Below are positions 8,841-17,736 of a stretch of 18,421 nt of DNA, piece by piece; the first letter of the stretch is position 1, and every line of letters begins with the position of its first letter. The position numbers and the translations under genes were made by a program. Source of the stretch: an uncultured Chloroflexota bacterium (GTDB taxonomy: Bacteria; Chloroflexota; UBA4733); NCBI GenBank assembly GCA_937967325.1, contig CALBSQ010000348.1, positions 1-18,421 on the forward strand. Direction: 5' to 3'. The notes beneath the pieces were generated by a model. The model saw only the letters and a program-made list of their open reading frames with translations, made no database searches and was not told the origin of the DNA.

Positions 8841-8864
8841 CTATGCCGATGCAGACGCGGCTCA

Positions 8865-8884
8865 CCGGACCATGAATGGTCCGG
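8865..8884. repeat. perfect 8-bp hairpin between hsp70-like gene and chrA
   Basis: CCGGACCA (8865-8872) and TGGTCCGG (8877-8884) flank a TGAA tetraloop. It lies upstream of the chrA promoter candidate and downstream of the Hsp70-like gene on the same strand. No T-run follows in either direction. It could be an operator, an mRNA 3'-end structure or a chance palindrome; the perfect eight-pair stem makes chance unlikely. Confidence 0.5.
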
Positions 8885-8896
8885 CTACGATTACGA

Positions 8897-8914
8897 AGCC
8901 TGCTAAAGCAGGCT
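8897..8914. repeat. second perfect 8-bp hairpin, AGCCTGCT type
   Basis: AGCCTGCT (8897-8904) and AGCAGGCT (8907-8914) pair perfectly around a two-base AA spacer. This motif resembles a short palindrome I recall as frequent in intergenic regions of many genomes. A third, weaker pairing (GATACGC 8916-8922 with GCGTATC 8948-8954) follows. The surrounding stretch 8885-9003 is clearly richer in A and T than the rest of the window. Together these may end Hsp70-like transcription, although no U-run is present. Confidence 0.45.
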
Positions 8915-9003
8915 GGATACGCTTCGCTAGTCCTATTCGTTGTGTTGGCGTATCATCGATGCCATTGTTATCGTATTTAGCGTGCTTAGGTGAATATGTA
9001 AAC

Positions 9004-10392
9004 TTAGCTCGCCGATCCCGCCAGCATGATGCGCTCCACATCCGCCAACGGGACACCGCCGGCAGCAGCTATCGCTAGTCCTTCGGTCACACCGGTGAGC
9101 AGGCGGTGCTCGCGCACCTTTTCTTCGCCGAAACGGCCAGCCAGGAGGCGGATCAAAGCAGGGATGGCGCTGGAGCCGCCGGTCCGGATCACGGTGTCGA
9201 TCTGGTCGGGCCGGAGGCCGGACCTGGCCAGCGTGTCGTCGATGCACTGGCCGATCTGGCGGAGCTCGTCGGCGATCATGCGCTCAAACTCCTGTCGGCT
9301 GAACGGCTCATCGATCATGATGGCCTCGGCGATGAACTCCAGCCGCGTCTGGTCCTCCTCCGAGAGGCGCACCTTCGCCGACTCGATCGCTTCGAAGAGC
9401 GGCAAGCCATAGTTGCGCGTCACCAGGCATTCCAGGGCGCGGAACCGCCGCGCCTGCAGCCCGGCACGCTGGCTGCGCAGTCGCTCCAGAATGGCCTGAT
9501 TGCCCGGCTCGTTGAGCTGCCCGATGGTCTGCCAGGAGAGCAACAACTCCGCGACGCGCGCCGGCAGGGTGAAACCGGATGGTCCGGTGTGCCCGTCTAC
9601 CCCGAGGTGCTTCAGCAGCTTGCGCTGCATGATGCGGCGATCCAGCGCATCGCCGCCGATCGGCGTGCCGCCCGTCGCCAGCACCCGGCAGCGCGGCCCC
9701 GGCTCCAGCTCCAGCACGGTCAGGTCGAGCGTGCCGCCGCCGAAGTCGAAGACCAGGGCGCGGCTGGCCCTGCCCAAGGTGAGCGCATAGGAAAGCGCTG
9801 CGCCGACCGGCTCGTAGAGCAGCTCCACGTCACCCAGGCCGGCCAGCTCACAGGCCCGACGCATGCGACGATCGGCCAGCGCGTCGGCCTCCGGGTCGTC
9901 CGAGTAACGGACCGGCCGGCCAAGGACGGCCCGCTCGATCGGCGCCCCGAGCGCCTGCTCGGTCCGCTCGCGCAGCGTGGTGAGATATTCGGCGATGAGC
10001 TGCTCCAGCGAGTAGGGCTGACCGTAGACGGTGGTGCCACGATAGTTGATATTGGCAAGCGTCATCTTCAGCGATTGGAACATCCTCCCTGGCTCGTGCT
10101 CGTCGACCCAGACGAAGATGTCGGTGTAGACGCGGCCAACCTCGGCAAAGACATTCTCCAGCACGCCGACCTGCGTCCGCACGAGCTTGACCGTGTGGCC
10201 GACGTTGCGGGCAAAGTAGGCGTCCAGCGCCAGACGACCGGCCAACCGGCCGCCGTCACGCGTCAGGTACAACAGGGAGCGCATCACCGTCGGGTCGCGC
10301 GCGACCGGATCCAGCGGCGCCAATCGGCTCGACCGTCCGTCATACACAGCGGCACTGGAGTTCGAAGTACCGAAATCGATGCCGACCCGCAC
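9004..10392 (-). CDS. Hsp70-like ATPase without substrate-binding domain (YegD-like)
   Basis: A 462-aa protein with the complete actin-like ATPase fold of Hsp70: phosphate-1 GIDFGTSNS (4-12), the connect motif EPVGAALSY (194-202), phosphate-2 DFGGGTLDL (216-224) and the adenosine motif TGGSSAIP (404-411). It ends after the ATPase domain, so it lacks the peptide-binding and lid domains of DnaK (over 600 aa) and matches the length of the E. coli YegD group. ATP binding is well supported; a chaperone role on unfolded peptides is not. GTG 10392 is preceded by AGGAGGAG, an excellent ribosome site. The gene is divergent from the glycoside hydrolase gene; no dnaJ or grpE is nearby. Its biological role is unknown. 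Confidence 0.88.
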   Translation of the reverse strand: MRVGIDFGTSNSSAAVYDGRSSRLAPLDPVARDPTVMRSLLYLTRDGGRLAGRLALDAYFARNVGHTVKLVRTQVGVLENVFAEVGRVYTDIFVWVDEHEPGRMFQSLKMTLANINYRGTTVYGQPYSLEQLIAEYLTTLRERTEQALGAPIERAVLGRPVRYSDDPEADALADRRMRRACELAGLGDVELLYEPVGAALSYALTLGRASRALVFDFGGGTLDLTVLELEPGPRCRVLATGGTPIGGDALDRRIMQRKLLKHLGVDGHTGPSGFTLPARVAELLLSWQTIGQLNEPGNQAILERLRSQRAGLQARRFRALECLVTRNYGLPLFEAIESAKVRLSEEDQTRLEFIAEAIMIDEPFSRQEFERMIADELRQIGQCIDDTLARSGLRPDQIDTVIRTGGSSAIPALIRLLAGRFGEEKVREHRLLTGVTEGLAIAAAGGVPLADVERIMLAGSAS

Positions 10393-10459
10393 GAGCTCCT
10401 CCTGCCACGACCGATCATCGCCGTGTCACCGACCGAGCGCAAGGCGGGCTGGCGACCGT

Positions 10460-10465
10460 ATGGTA
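10460..10465 (-). promoter_or_regulatory. candidate -10 element for the Hsp70-like gene
   Basis: TACCAT on the minus strand, within a short A/T-rich stretch (about 10456-10490) in the divergent gap 10393-10567. A start near 10453 would give a leader of about 60 bases. TTGTCT lies upstream but with only 14 bases between. The promoter of the glycoside hydrolase gene must lie in the same gap, perhaps around TGGTATCGC (10503-10511 region), but I could not define it. Confidence 0.25.
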
Positions 10466-10567
10466 GGTATGACATGATTAGACAATATCTCGCACACTGG
10501 TTGGTATCGCGCTTGCTACGGCGAGGGTAGTGCAGCGCGACCTGAACAGCAGAAGGGCAAGAGCAGC

Positions 10568-13138
10568 GTGCAGCAGTCCGAGCGACGTGGCTATCACCTG
10601 TCACAACCTAGTCAAGATGGCGGCACGAGCGTTGCACCGTCACGTGTGGCGGAGGAATCGCAGCGGGTCGGCCAGTTGCCCTCCTATTTCGTCTCGGGCA
10701 GTGATCTGGAAATGGGCGCGAGCCTGGCCAACGCCACCACCTGGGTCAACACCAAAGGTACCGACGCGATCCAGGATGTCTTCTCCACCGAGCTCGGACT
10801 GGACATCTGCGGCAGCATCAACCTCAAGTTCGCGGGGGCGGGCCACCGGCTCGTCCGCGCTCATCACGACGCGGCGGAATGGATGCCGGGGTCTGAACAG
10901 ATGGCCAATGTCGAGCTGCCACCGGATGGCGACGGGACGTTCGAGCTGCACCCCGCCTATCAACGGCACACATTCGCGCTGCCAGGGAGCCTCGACGTCA
11001 CCTCGACGACGTTGGTCCCCAGGGGAAAGGACGAAGACCCACCGGCGGTATGCATCCACGTCGCCATCACCAACCGATCGGCGGCGCCCCGTGCGCTCAA
11101 CGTCTACGCCTTTGCGGCCCTGCGAGGAGGCACGCCTACCGACGTCACGGCCAGCTACGATCCCGGACTGCGCGCGCTGGTCGCCCGCAACGCCGGCCAG
11201 CCGGATTGGGTCCGCCTCTTCGGGACGACTGCGCCGCGGGCTCGCTACGGAACTACCTTCGACGTGACGCAAGTGTACGAGCCCACCCATGTCTATCCAC
11301 TCAAGAATGACTGCACGGCGCATGGTGACGTGCTTGGGGCGCTGCAGGTGGAGTGCGCCGTCGAGCCCGGTCACACCTGGACCACCAGCTTCCTGCTCGC
11401 CCATAGCGCCCACGGAGAGACGCCGGCCCGCGAGGCGTATGCCGGATGTGTCGACGTGCCGGCGCGCCTACAAGAATGCGCGGCAACGCTGTTCGAGCGA
11501 CTCAACCAGGCCCAGGTGATGTCCCCTGACCCGGTGATCAACGACGGCGTCCTCTGGGCCAAGGCCAACATGCTGCGCGTCATGGCAAGCTATCCCCAAG
11601 GGAGGGCCTTCACCAACGAGCCGGGCGTCTCGTCCAACGTGGTGGGGCGCGATGTCGCCTGGTTTGTCTACGGCTGCGACCACTTCCAGCCCGACTTTTG
11701 CCGCGACCTACTGCTGTCCTTCGCCAAGCGGCAGTACGCCAATGGCAAGATCCCGGAGTACTACAGCGCGCTGACGGGCAAGGTCGAAGACTATGGCCTG
11801 AACATCAACGACGACACGCCGCTCTTCATCCTGGCCGTCAATCATCATTGGCGCAGCACGGGCAACAGACAGTTCCTCCAGGAGGTCTATCCTGCCGTTG
11901 CCAAGGCGGCTCGCTACATCGTCAGCCAGGAAGATCAGCGCGGCCTGGTGGTCTGCACGGCCAAGGGACAAAACGTCTGGGGGATCGCCTCCTGGCGCAA
12001 CGTGATCCCCAACTACACGCTGAGCGGCGCCGTGACCGAGATCAACGCCGAGTGCGCGGCGGCGCTGCGCGCCACGGCACACTTGGCGGAAAACATGGGA
12101 CAGCCGGATGGGGAGGTGCGGGAGTTCCGGCTCGCCTACGAGCAGTTGCAACAGGCGATGAACCAGCACCTGTTGAACCCGATCAATGGCCTCTACTACC
12201 TCAACATCGACAACGAGGGCAACCCGCATACCGACGTGACCGGCGACGAAGTGTTCCCGGTGATGTTTCGGGTGGCCGCCGAGGACGTGGCCTTTCGCAT
12301 CATCAGCCGGCTGAACAGCCCGGACTTCTGGACCGAGGGTGGCATCCGCACGGTGTCGCGCCAGAGCCCGCAGTATCATCCCTTTGCCGACGTCGGCCTG
12401 CGCGGCGGCGTCTGGCCCGGTCTGACCTGGTGGTACGCCTTCGCCGCCGCTCGCTACCATCCGGAGTTCATGGTCGAGGCGCTGCGGGCCAGCTTTGCTC
12501 ACTACAACCGCGCCCCCCGCCACAACAACACGGTGCCCGGCCAGTTCAGCGAGTGGTTCGACGGCGAGTCGCTGGTCAACCGCGGTATGCGCCTGTCCCC
12601 TTGGGAGCCGCCGCGTTTCCTCTGGGCCGCCATCGAAGGCATGTGCGGCGTCGTGCTGCGACCAGATGTACTCACCGTCAAGCCAGTCATCCCCGCCATC
12701 TGGAGCTGGGTCGCGCTGCGCAGGCTCCCTTATCAGGGACGGGAGGTCGCCTTCTTCGCCGCCCGCGCTCCCGACGACGGCTTCCGTATCTACGCCAACG
12801 AGCAGATCGAGAGCGACCACCCGCGCGAGGTCTTCGACGCCGACGTAACCGACGAGGTGCGCATCTTCAATCAGCACGCCAGACTGCTCGCCCTGGCGCG
12901 CCCTGGCGAATGGCTGATCGCCGTCGGCAACCCGCTCGACCGGCTCGTGGTTGTCCCCCTCGACCTGAGCGCCCTGCTCGACCAATCGACCACCTACCAG
13001 ACCAGCCTCTATCACAGTGAGCGACAGCAATGGCTGGAGGGGGCGGGCAGTACAAGCCAAGACCTGGCGCAGCTTGCCCTGCAGATCGACGCCGGCGGCT
13101 TCCGCATCCTGCGGATACGAGGGAACCTCACCCCCTAG
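10568..13138 (+). CDS. (alpha/alpha)6-barrel glycoside hydrolase, glycogen-debranching/GH63-like
   Basis: An 856-aa carbohydrate-active enzyme. The N-terminal 270 residues look like a beta-sandwich domain, as found before the barrel in several inverting glycosidases and phosphorylases. The barrel region contains GRDVAWFVYG, ANGKIPEYYSA, DDTPLFILAVNHHWRSTG and, near its end, GGVWPGLTWW and GQFSEWFDGES...SPWEPPRFLWA, sequences typical of amylo-alpha-1,6-glucosidase-like, GH63 and GH133 families. Acidic residues in GRD, EINAE and SEWFDGE are catalytic candidates, but I cannot assign them. No signal peptide is seen, so it is probably cytoplasmic. GTG 10568 has AAGGG about 11 bases upstream; an alternative GTG near 10646 is possible. 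Its last five codons and stop lie inside a palindrome shared with ctaA. Confidence 0.78.
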   Translation: MQQSERRGYHLSQPSQDGGTSVAPSRVAEESQRVGQLPSYFVSGSDLEMGASLANATTWVNTKGTDAIQDVFSTELGLDICGSINLKFAGAGHRLVRAHHDAAEWMPGSEQMANVELPPDGDGTFELHPAYQRHTFALPGSLDVTSTTLVPRGKDEDPPAVCIHVAITNRSAAPRALNVYAFAALRGGTPTDVTASYDPGLRALVARNAGQPDWVRLFGTTAPRARYGTTFDVTQVYEPTHVYPLKNDCTAHGDVLGALQVECAVEPGHTWTTSFLLAHSAHGETPAREAYAGCVDVPARLQECAATLFERLNQAQVMSPDPVINDGVLWAKANMLRVMASYPQGRAFTNEPGVSSNVVGRDVAWFVYGCDHFQPDFCRDLLLSFAKRQYANGKIPEYYSALTGKVEDYGLNINDDTPLFILAVNHHWRSTGNRQFLQEVYPAVAKAARYIVSQEDQRGLVVCTAKGQNVWGIASWRNVIPNYTLSGAVTEINAECAAALRATAHLAENMGQPDGEVREFRLAYEQLQQAMNQHLLNPINGLYYLNIDNEGNPHTDVTGDEVFPVMFRVAAEDVAFRIISRLNSPDFWTEGGIRTVSRQSPQYHPFADVGLRGGVWPGLTWWYAFAAARYHPEFMVEALRASFAHYNRAPRHNNTVPGQFSEWFDGESLVNRGMRLSPWEPPRFLWAAIEGMCGVVLRPDVLTVKPVIPAIWSWVALRRLPYQGREVAFFAARAPDDGFRIYANEQIESDHPREVFDADVTDEVRIFNQHARLLALARPGEWLIAVGNPLDRLVVVPLDLSALLDQSTTYQTSLYHSERQQWLEGAGSTSQDLAQLALQIDAGGFRILRIRGNLTP

Positions 13139-13183
13139 CCCCCTCTCCGCGCCGGAGAGGGGGCTAGGGGGTGAGGTTCCCTC
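13119..13183. repeat. 31-bp perfect palindrome spanning two convergent gene ends; likely bidirectional terminator
   Basis: Bases 13119-13149 are the exact reverse complement of 13153-13183, with a three-base loop (CGC). The element encodes the last residues GNLTP and the TAG stop of the glycoside hydrolase on the plus strand, and the same GNLTP and TAG of ctaA on the minus strand; CTAG in each arm supplies both stops. The CCTCACCCCCTAGCCCC core resembles a dispersed repeat I recall from GC-rich and Chloroflexota genomes. No T-run is present, but such a stem should end or stabilise transcripts from both sides. Confidence 0.92.
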
Positions 13184-14165
13184 CCACGGCCATCGCGCTG
13201 CCGACCGCTGACTCTCCCTGCGATGCCGTTTCCGCAATAGGCGATCGCGGCAAGATGTGCAGGCAGAGGTAGCTGACGGCCCCGAAGACGAGCGCGACGA
13301 GCGCGCCGTGGAGCAGCGCGGACCACAGCGCCATCTGCGAGAGCGCCACCAGCGCCCCACTCAGCGCCTGCGCCAGGAGGCACACGCCTGCCGCGGTGCT
13401 TGCCCAATAGAGGTCAGGGCGCCGGCCGCGCAAGCGCCGCGCCTGCCACCAGAGCACAGCGAACAGGCAGGCGCCGATCAGCGCCGCCACGCGGTGGGCC
13501 ACATTGATCAGCGCCAGCCCCTGAAGGTCCGGCACGACGGCTCCGTCGCAGAGCGGCCAGCCGGTGCATGCGAGCTCGGCGTGGCTGTGCCGGACAAAGG
13601 CGCCCAGATAGACCAGCAGGTAGAGGTAGAGCAAGGCGACCCAGACGAGACGGCGAAAGTGGACAGGCGCCGGGCGATCGCGCCACCGATCGGCGCTTCG
13701 CTCCTCGAGCAGCATGGCCGTGGTGAGCAGCACTGTGGCGAAGGCAATCAGCGATACCCCCAGGTGCAGCGCAAGCACCGGTGGTGACTGCGGCCACTTG
13801 ACCGCGGCCCCCCCGAGGACTGCTTGCAGCAGGAGGAAGAGCACCATAGCGGGCGCGAGCAAGCGCAGCTCGCGCCGTGCGGGCCGGTGCAGCCAGGCGC
13901 CAGCCGCCAACACTATGACGCCCACACTGACGACCGCCACGACGAGCCGGTGAGAAAACTCGATGAGCGTCGCCGCGGTGAATACCGGGACGATCTGCCC
14001 CTTGCACAGCGGCCAGGAGCGTCCGCATCCCTCGGCGGCGCCGGCATTGGTCACGAGATCGCCCATGGCAACGACGATGAACATGCCGACCGTGGTGATG
14101 ATGCCGGTCCAGCGAAGCAAGCGAGCAACCGAAGCTTCGGATCGGCTTGCGGACAAGGTATGCAT
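13164..14165 (-). CDS. ctaA: haem A synthase CtaA/COX15
   Basis: A 333-aa membrane enzyme that oxidises the C8 methyl of haem O to give haem A for aa3-type cytochrome oxidase. Eight hydrophobic helices are visible in two repeats of four. Haem-ligand candidates are His72 (in EFSHR), His134, His224 (NVAHR) and His286. Each half carries a cysteine pair in an extracytoplasmic loop: Cys47/Cys54 (CGRSWPLC) and Cys200/Cys206 (CTGWPLC), the cysteine-containing class of CtaA. I chose ATG 14165 over the longer frame because the first helix follows soon after and GTGGA lies just upstream. The last residues GNLTP come from the palindrome described separately, beyond the last helix, so they should not affect function. 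No ctaB or oxidase subunit gene is adjacent. Confidence 0.92.
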   Translation of the reverse strand: MHTLSASRSEASVARLLRWTGIITTVGMFIVVAMGDLVTNAGAAEGCGRSWPLCKGQIVPVFTAATLIEFSHRLVVAVVSVGVIVLAAGAWLHRPARRELRLLAPAMVLFLLLQAVLGGAAVKWPQSPPVLALHLGVSLIAFATVLLTTAMLLEERSADRWRDRPAPVHFRRLVWVALLYLYLLVYLGAFVRHSHAELACTGWPLCDGAVVPDLQGLALINVAHRVAALIGACLFAVLWWQARRLRGRRPDLYWASTAAGVCLLAQALSGALVALSQMALWSALLHGALVALVFGAVSYLCLHILPRSPIAETASQGESAVGSAMAVGGNLTP

Positions 14166-14291
14166 AGTTCCACTGTCCCACGCGGCGCAGGCGCCGACCA
14201 ACCCGTGTCCCGGCCAGTCGCCGCTCACTGCATGATGCCATGCGGCATCTTGAGACGTGTAGTGCCCTCGCCATCGGGCCGGATCGCTCCG

Positions 14292-15065
14292 CTACTGCGC
14301 CGTCCACCCGCCGTCGACAACAATCGACGTTCCCGTCACGAAGCTGGAGGCGTCGGAGGCGAGGAATATGGCGACGCCGCCCAACTCGGAGGGATCGCCC
14401 CAACGGCCCAGGGGAATCTTGGAAAGGAAGGTCTGGTAGGCGACCGGGTCATCGCGGAGCGGACGATTGAGCGGCGTGTCGAAAGGACCGGGGCAGATCG
14501 CGTTTACCGTGATGCCGTGCGGGGCCCATTCCAGCGCCAGGGTCCGCGTGAACTGGAGGAGGCCGCCTTTGGTCGACGTGTAGGCGGGCCGGCCCGGCAA
14601 GGCCACCAGGCTCAGCATCGACGCCATATTGATGACGCGACCCCACCGCCGCTCGATCATGTGCGGACCGAGCACCTGGCAGACCAGCCACGGCCCGGTC
14701 AGGTTGATGGCGACGACTTCTTGCCACTCCTCGTCACTGATGTCCAACGTGGACTTGCGGATATTGATGCCGGCGTTGTTGACCAGGATGTCGACGTGCC
14801 CGAACGCATCGATCGACTGGCGCACCATGTCGATGACCTGGCCACGCTTGGTCACGTCCGCTTCAAGAGCGAGGGTGCGCCGCCCGTGAGCCGCGCTAAT
14901 GCGATCGGCGGCCTCCTTGGCCTCGTCGTAGTGGCGGCTGGTAACGACGACCTCTGCGCCAGCTGCCACCAGGGCCGAGGCCATGGCTTCGCCAAGGCCC
15001 TTGCTGCCGCCAGTCACCAAGGCGACACGTCCGTCCAGGCGGAATACATCGAGTCCACCAGGCAT
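14292..15065 (-). CDS. short-chain dehydrogenase/reductase (gluconate 5-dehydrogenase-like)
   Basis: A 257-aa classical SDR with a Rossmann fold. Visible are the nucleotide-binding TGGSKGLG (about 18-25), NNAG, the catalytic Ser in NMASMLS, YTSTK with catalytic Tyr and Lys, the PGPFDTPLN stretch after it, and the C-terminal VTGTSIVVDGGW. The overall sequence is closest to gluconate 5-dehydrogenase/KduD-type sugar-acid dehydrogenases, but substrate is a guess; the SR after beta-2 (VVTSRHYDEA) is compatible with NADP. ATG 15065 is chosen because GAGGAGAG lies four to eleven bases upstream, while the longer frame has none. The gene is divergent from the alpha/beta hydrolase gene. It may act in the same sugar-acid metabolism as the dehydratase at the window start, but they are far apart. 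Confidence 0.88.
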   Translation of the reverse strand: MPGGLDVFRLDGRVALVTGGSKGLGEAMASALVAAGAEVVVTSRHYDEAKEAADRISAAHGRRTLALEADVTKRGQVIDMVRQSIDAFGHVDILVNNAGINIRKSTLDISDEEWQEVVAINLTGPWLVCQVLGPHMIERRWGRVINMASMLSLVALPGRPAYTSTKGGLLQFTRTLALEWAPHGITVNAICPGPFDTPLNRPLRDDPVAYQTFLSKIPLGRWGDPSELGGVAIFLASDASSFVTGTSIVVDGGWTAQ

Positions 15066-15097
15066 TAGCTCTCCTCTAACCATCAACCCTTGAGCGG

Positions 15098-15117
15098 AGC
15101 CGTCGGCAACGACGGCT
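15098..15117 (-). promoter_or_regulatory. hairpin in the leader of the dehydrogenase gene
   Basis: AGCCGTCG and CGACGGCT pair perfectly around a four-base loop, 33 bases before the ATG at 15065. Just upstream on the minus strand lie TTGACA and TTGACT (about 15145-15160) and TACACG, which may be -35 and -10 elements, so the hairpin would be in the mRNA leader or overlap an operator. No regulator is encoded nearby. Confidence 0.35.
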
Positions 15118-15302
15118 ACTACGTGTAGGGGGCAGGCAGGACTCAAGTCAATGTCAATAGGAAAAAAGTCACTAGGACGCGAGGATGGTCATGGTTTCTT
15201 CGTCCGCGAGGTGGCGCTCCGCGCCATGCCAACGAATCGCCGTACGATGCTACAGTTCGCTGACCCGCCGCCAGCACACGCGGATGGCGGTCAGCGACCG
15301 TG

Positions 15303-15311
15303 TGGTACCAT
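15303..15311 (+). promoter_or_regulatory. candidate extended -10 promoter for the alpha/beta hydrolase
   Basis: TGG followed by TACCAT (15306-15311) repeats the arrangement seen before tatD. Transcription would start near 15318, 33 bases before GTG 15351, which supports that start over the longer frame at 15300. No -35 consensus is visible. Confidence 0.4.
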
Positions 15312-15350
15312 ACTGCTCCGAAGCGGGATGCCGAACCTGGAGTCAATGAC

Positions 15351-16487
15351 GTGCTAGAACGCGCCGTTGCTGCGCTCTCGCAGCGAGTAGTGGCGATGAT
15401 TGGCCTGCGGCCGTTCACTAGAGAGCTCTATCACATCTTTGTGGATGGATGGGGAGCGAGCTACGTCGACGTGGACCGTACACTGCACAGCATCCGCGAG
15501 CTGGGTAACGACGGATGGGCGCGTGGCTGGGCGGCAACCGCGCAGCGGTACCTCTGGCTGGCCCGCGAGGCGGAGGCGGCCGGCTTGCGCGCCAGCGGCA
15601 GCGCCTTGTACAAGCGGGCGTCGCTCTACTTTCGCATCGCCGACGTGGCCATCGACCTGGACACGCCGCTCAAGCGCGCGCTCTACCGGCAATGCGTCGA
15701 TGCCTACGCCCGCTTTGCCGCCCTCAACGAGCCGCCCATTGATCGGTTGACGTTTCACCGCCAGGCGGCAAGCGTCGCCGGCTATCTTCATCGACCGCTC
15801 GGCGCCGGCAAGGCTCCCTGTGTCATCATCATCCCCGGTCTGGGCAGCGCCAAGGAGCAGCCCGACTTTCCGCCCGAAGTTCTGACGGCGCGCGGGATCG
15901 CGGCGTTTCCCCTGGACATTCCCGGTCATGGCGAGGCGTTCCAGGAAACCCGCCTGACCGCGGAAGCCTACCAGGCGGTCAGTGACGCCTTCGACGTGCT
16001 GGCTGCTCATCCCGCCATCGACGAGCGACGCATCGCCGTGCTGGGCACCAGCCTGGGCGGGACCGTGGCGCTGAAGGCGGCGAGCGAAGATGATCGCTTC
16101 TGCGCCGTGGTGAACATCTCCGGCTTCTATGAGCCGCGCGACTGGTTTGAGGCGTCCGCTCGCTTCGTGGAAGCGGCCCTGAAGTACGTGACCGGCATCG
16201 CCGGCGGCCCCGAGGTCCGAGAGCTCGTGGGCACGTTCACCCTGAGAGGCGCGATCGGTCGAATCGGCTGCCCATTACTGACGGTCCACGGCGGCCGTGA
16301 TTCGCTGATCCCGATCGAGGAGGCGCGTCGAATCCACGCGGAGGCCGTCTGTCCGAACAAGCTCGTCACCTATCCAAGCGGCGACCACGCCCTCTGTAAT
16401 ACTCCAGAGGCTCGCTTTGCGATCCTGGACTGGCTGGCCGAGCAAATGGCACAGACCGCCAGCCAGCCGGTAAGCCTTGCCGGATAG
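15351..16487 (+). CDS. alpha/beta hydrolase, FrsA/2,6-dihydroxypseudooxynicotine hydrolase-like
   Basis: A 378-aa cytoplasmic serine hydrolase. The first 140 residues are helical and followed by a HRQAASVAGYLHRP segment and a canonical alpha/beta hydrolase core, an arrangement typical of the FrsA/dipeptidyl-peptidase-like family that includes 2,6-dihydroxypseudooxynicotine hydrolase and many uncharacterised esterases. The catalytic triad is visible as Ser234 (GTSLGG), Asp317 (HGGRDSLIP) and His346 (SGDHAL). The oxyanion region is PGLGSAKEQ. I chose GTG 15351 because GGAG lies eight bases upstream and a promoter candidate overlaps the longer frame. It could cleave a C-C bond or an ester; the substrate is not predictable. 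It is a single transcription unit. Confidence 0.87.
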   Translation: MLERAVAALSQRVVAMIGLRPFTRELYHIFVDGWGASYVDVDRTLHSIRELGNDGWARGWAATAQRYLWLAREAEAAGLRASGSALYKRASLYFRIADVAIDLDTPLKRALYRQCVDAYARFAALNEPPIDRLTFHRQAASVAGYLHRPLGAGKAPCVIIIPGLGSAKEQPDFPPEVLTARGIAAFPLDIPGHGEAFQETRLTAEAYQAVSDAFDVLAAHPAIDERRIAVLGTSLGGTVALKAASEDDRFCAVVNISGFYEPRDWFEASARFVEAALKYVTGIAGGPEVRELVGTFTLRGAIGRIGCPLLTVHGGRDSLIPIEEARRIHAEAVCPNKLVTYPSGDHALCNTPEARFAILDWLAEQMAQTASQPVSLAG

Positions 16488-16518
16488 CGCGTCGGGCCGG
16501 CAGGAACTCGCGCCGGTC

Positions 16519-16524
16519 TATGAT
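16519..16524 (+). promoter_or_regulatory. weak -10 candidate for the sigma factor gene
   Basis: TATGAT (16519-16524), five of six matches to TATAAT, lies 81 bases before the sigma factor ATG in the gap 16488-16605. No -35 hexamer is evident at 16-18 bases upstream. Nothing else is recognisable in this gap apart from the ribosome site AGGAG at 16594-16598. Confidence 0.3.
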
Positions 16525-16605
16525 GATGGCAGGCGCCGCCATTTGCCCGACCAGAGCATGCAGTCGGTAGCAACCATCCAGTGATGAAGGAAGAGGAGCA
16601 GGCTC

Positions 16606-17703
16606 ATGCCACGACGCCCCACGCCGCCCTCCGCTGATGATTCCGTTCCCGTTCAGACATCGCGCCGGCGCTTCGCGGACAAGAAGGTGACGGATGGTCG
16701 GGTGCGTTCCACCCGCGACGCGACTTCCGAGCAGGAGCCTGAGGACCCGACGAGCCTGGAGTCGGAGACGGACCCTGAGCTGCTCCCCGACATTGTCAGC
16801 GCGGAGGACACCGCCGACGAGGCCGACGTACGCGGACCAGCGGCGGCCGGCTCGTCCAACGTCACCGACTCCATTGCCATGTATCTCAACGAGATCGGCG
16901 CCGATCCGCTGTTGAACGCTTCCCAGGAAGTGGACCTGGCGCGGCGGGTGCGCGGTGGCGGCCCCGACGCCAGCGGCGCCCGACAACGCCTGGTGCGCTC
17001 GAATCTGCGGCTGGTGGTGAGCATCGCCAAGAAGTACGACCATCGCGGCCTCTCCCTGCTGGACCTGATCCAGGAGGGGAACATCGGCCTGATGCGGGCG
17101 GTGGAGCGGTTCGACCCCGAAAAGGGCTTCCGATTCTCCACCTATGCCACCTGGTGGATTCGTCAGGCCATCTTGCGGGCGCTGGCCGAGAAGGCGCGGA
17201 TGATCCGCATCCCCGAGTATATGGTCGACGCCATTTCCCAGTATCAGCGGACGGCGCAGCGGTTTGCCCAACGGACCGGACGGGAACCGTCTCCCGAGGA
17301 GATCGCCCGCGAGCTGGACGTTGAGCCACAGCGGGTCCGCGACCTCTTCTCGGCGATTCAGCAGCCGGCATCGCTGGAGATGCCGATCGGCCAGGATGGC
17401 GAGAGCACGCTGGGCGAGTACATCCCCGACGAGCGGACGCAGTCGCCCGAGACGGCGGCGGTGGTCGACGTGCTGCGCGCCGAAGTGGAGCACGCGCTAG
17501 ATGGCCTGGACCCGCGCGAGCGCAACGTCCTGCAGCTCCGCTACGGCCTGGACAGCACGGGCCGTCCGCACACCTTAGAGGAGGTCGCGCGCAAGTTCCG
17601 GCTCACCCGCGAGCGCATCCGCCAGATCGAGAGCCGCGCCTTACGCAAGCTCCGCACGCCCGAGCGAGCAAGTAAGCTGAAGGACTTTATGCAGGAGTCG
17701 TAG
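16606..17703 (+). CDS. RpoD/SigA-type sigma-70 factor
   Basis: A 365-aa group 1/2 sigma factor that directs RNA polymerase to promoters. An acidic, unconserved N-terminus (1-86) replaces region 1.1. Region 1.2 is DSIAMYLNEIG (88-98); region 2 runs from NLRLVVSIAKKY (133) through LLDLIQEGNIGLMRAVERFDPEKGFRFSTYATWWIRQAI (151-189), with the -10 recognition residues in the last part; region 3 follows (about 198-275) and region 4 ends with the helix-turn-helix TLEEVARKFRLTRERIRQIE (323-342). Region 3.0 reads RIPEYMVD where the principal factor usually has RIPVHM, so this may be a second, SigA-like factor rather than the main one. The usual C-terminus is kept (KLKDFMQ). ATG 16606 has AGGAG seven bases upstream. 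Confidence 0.93.
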   Translation: MPRRPTPPSADDSVPVQTSRRRFADKKVTDGRVRSTRDATSEQEPEDPTSLESETDPELLPDIVSAEDTADEADVRGPAAAGSSNVTDSIAMYLNEIGADPLLNASQEVDLARRVRGGGPDASGARQRLVRSNLRLVVSIAKKYDHRGLSLLDLIQEGNIGLMRAVERFDPEKGFRFSTYATWWIRQAILRALAEKARMIRIPEYMVDAISQYQRTAQRFAQRTGREPSPEEIARELDVEPQRVRDLFSAIQQPASLEMPIGQDGESTLGEYIPDERTQSPETAAVVDVLRAEVEHALDGLDPRERNVLQLRYGLDSTGRPHTLEEVARKFRLTRERIRQIESRALRKLRTPERASKLKDFMQES

Positions 17704-17736
17704 CGCGGCTCGAGCAGACGGAAGCGCCTGACGAGG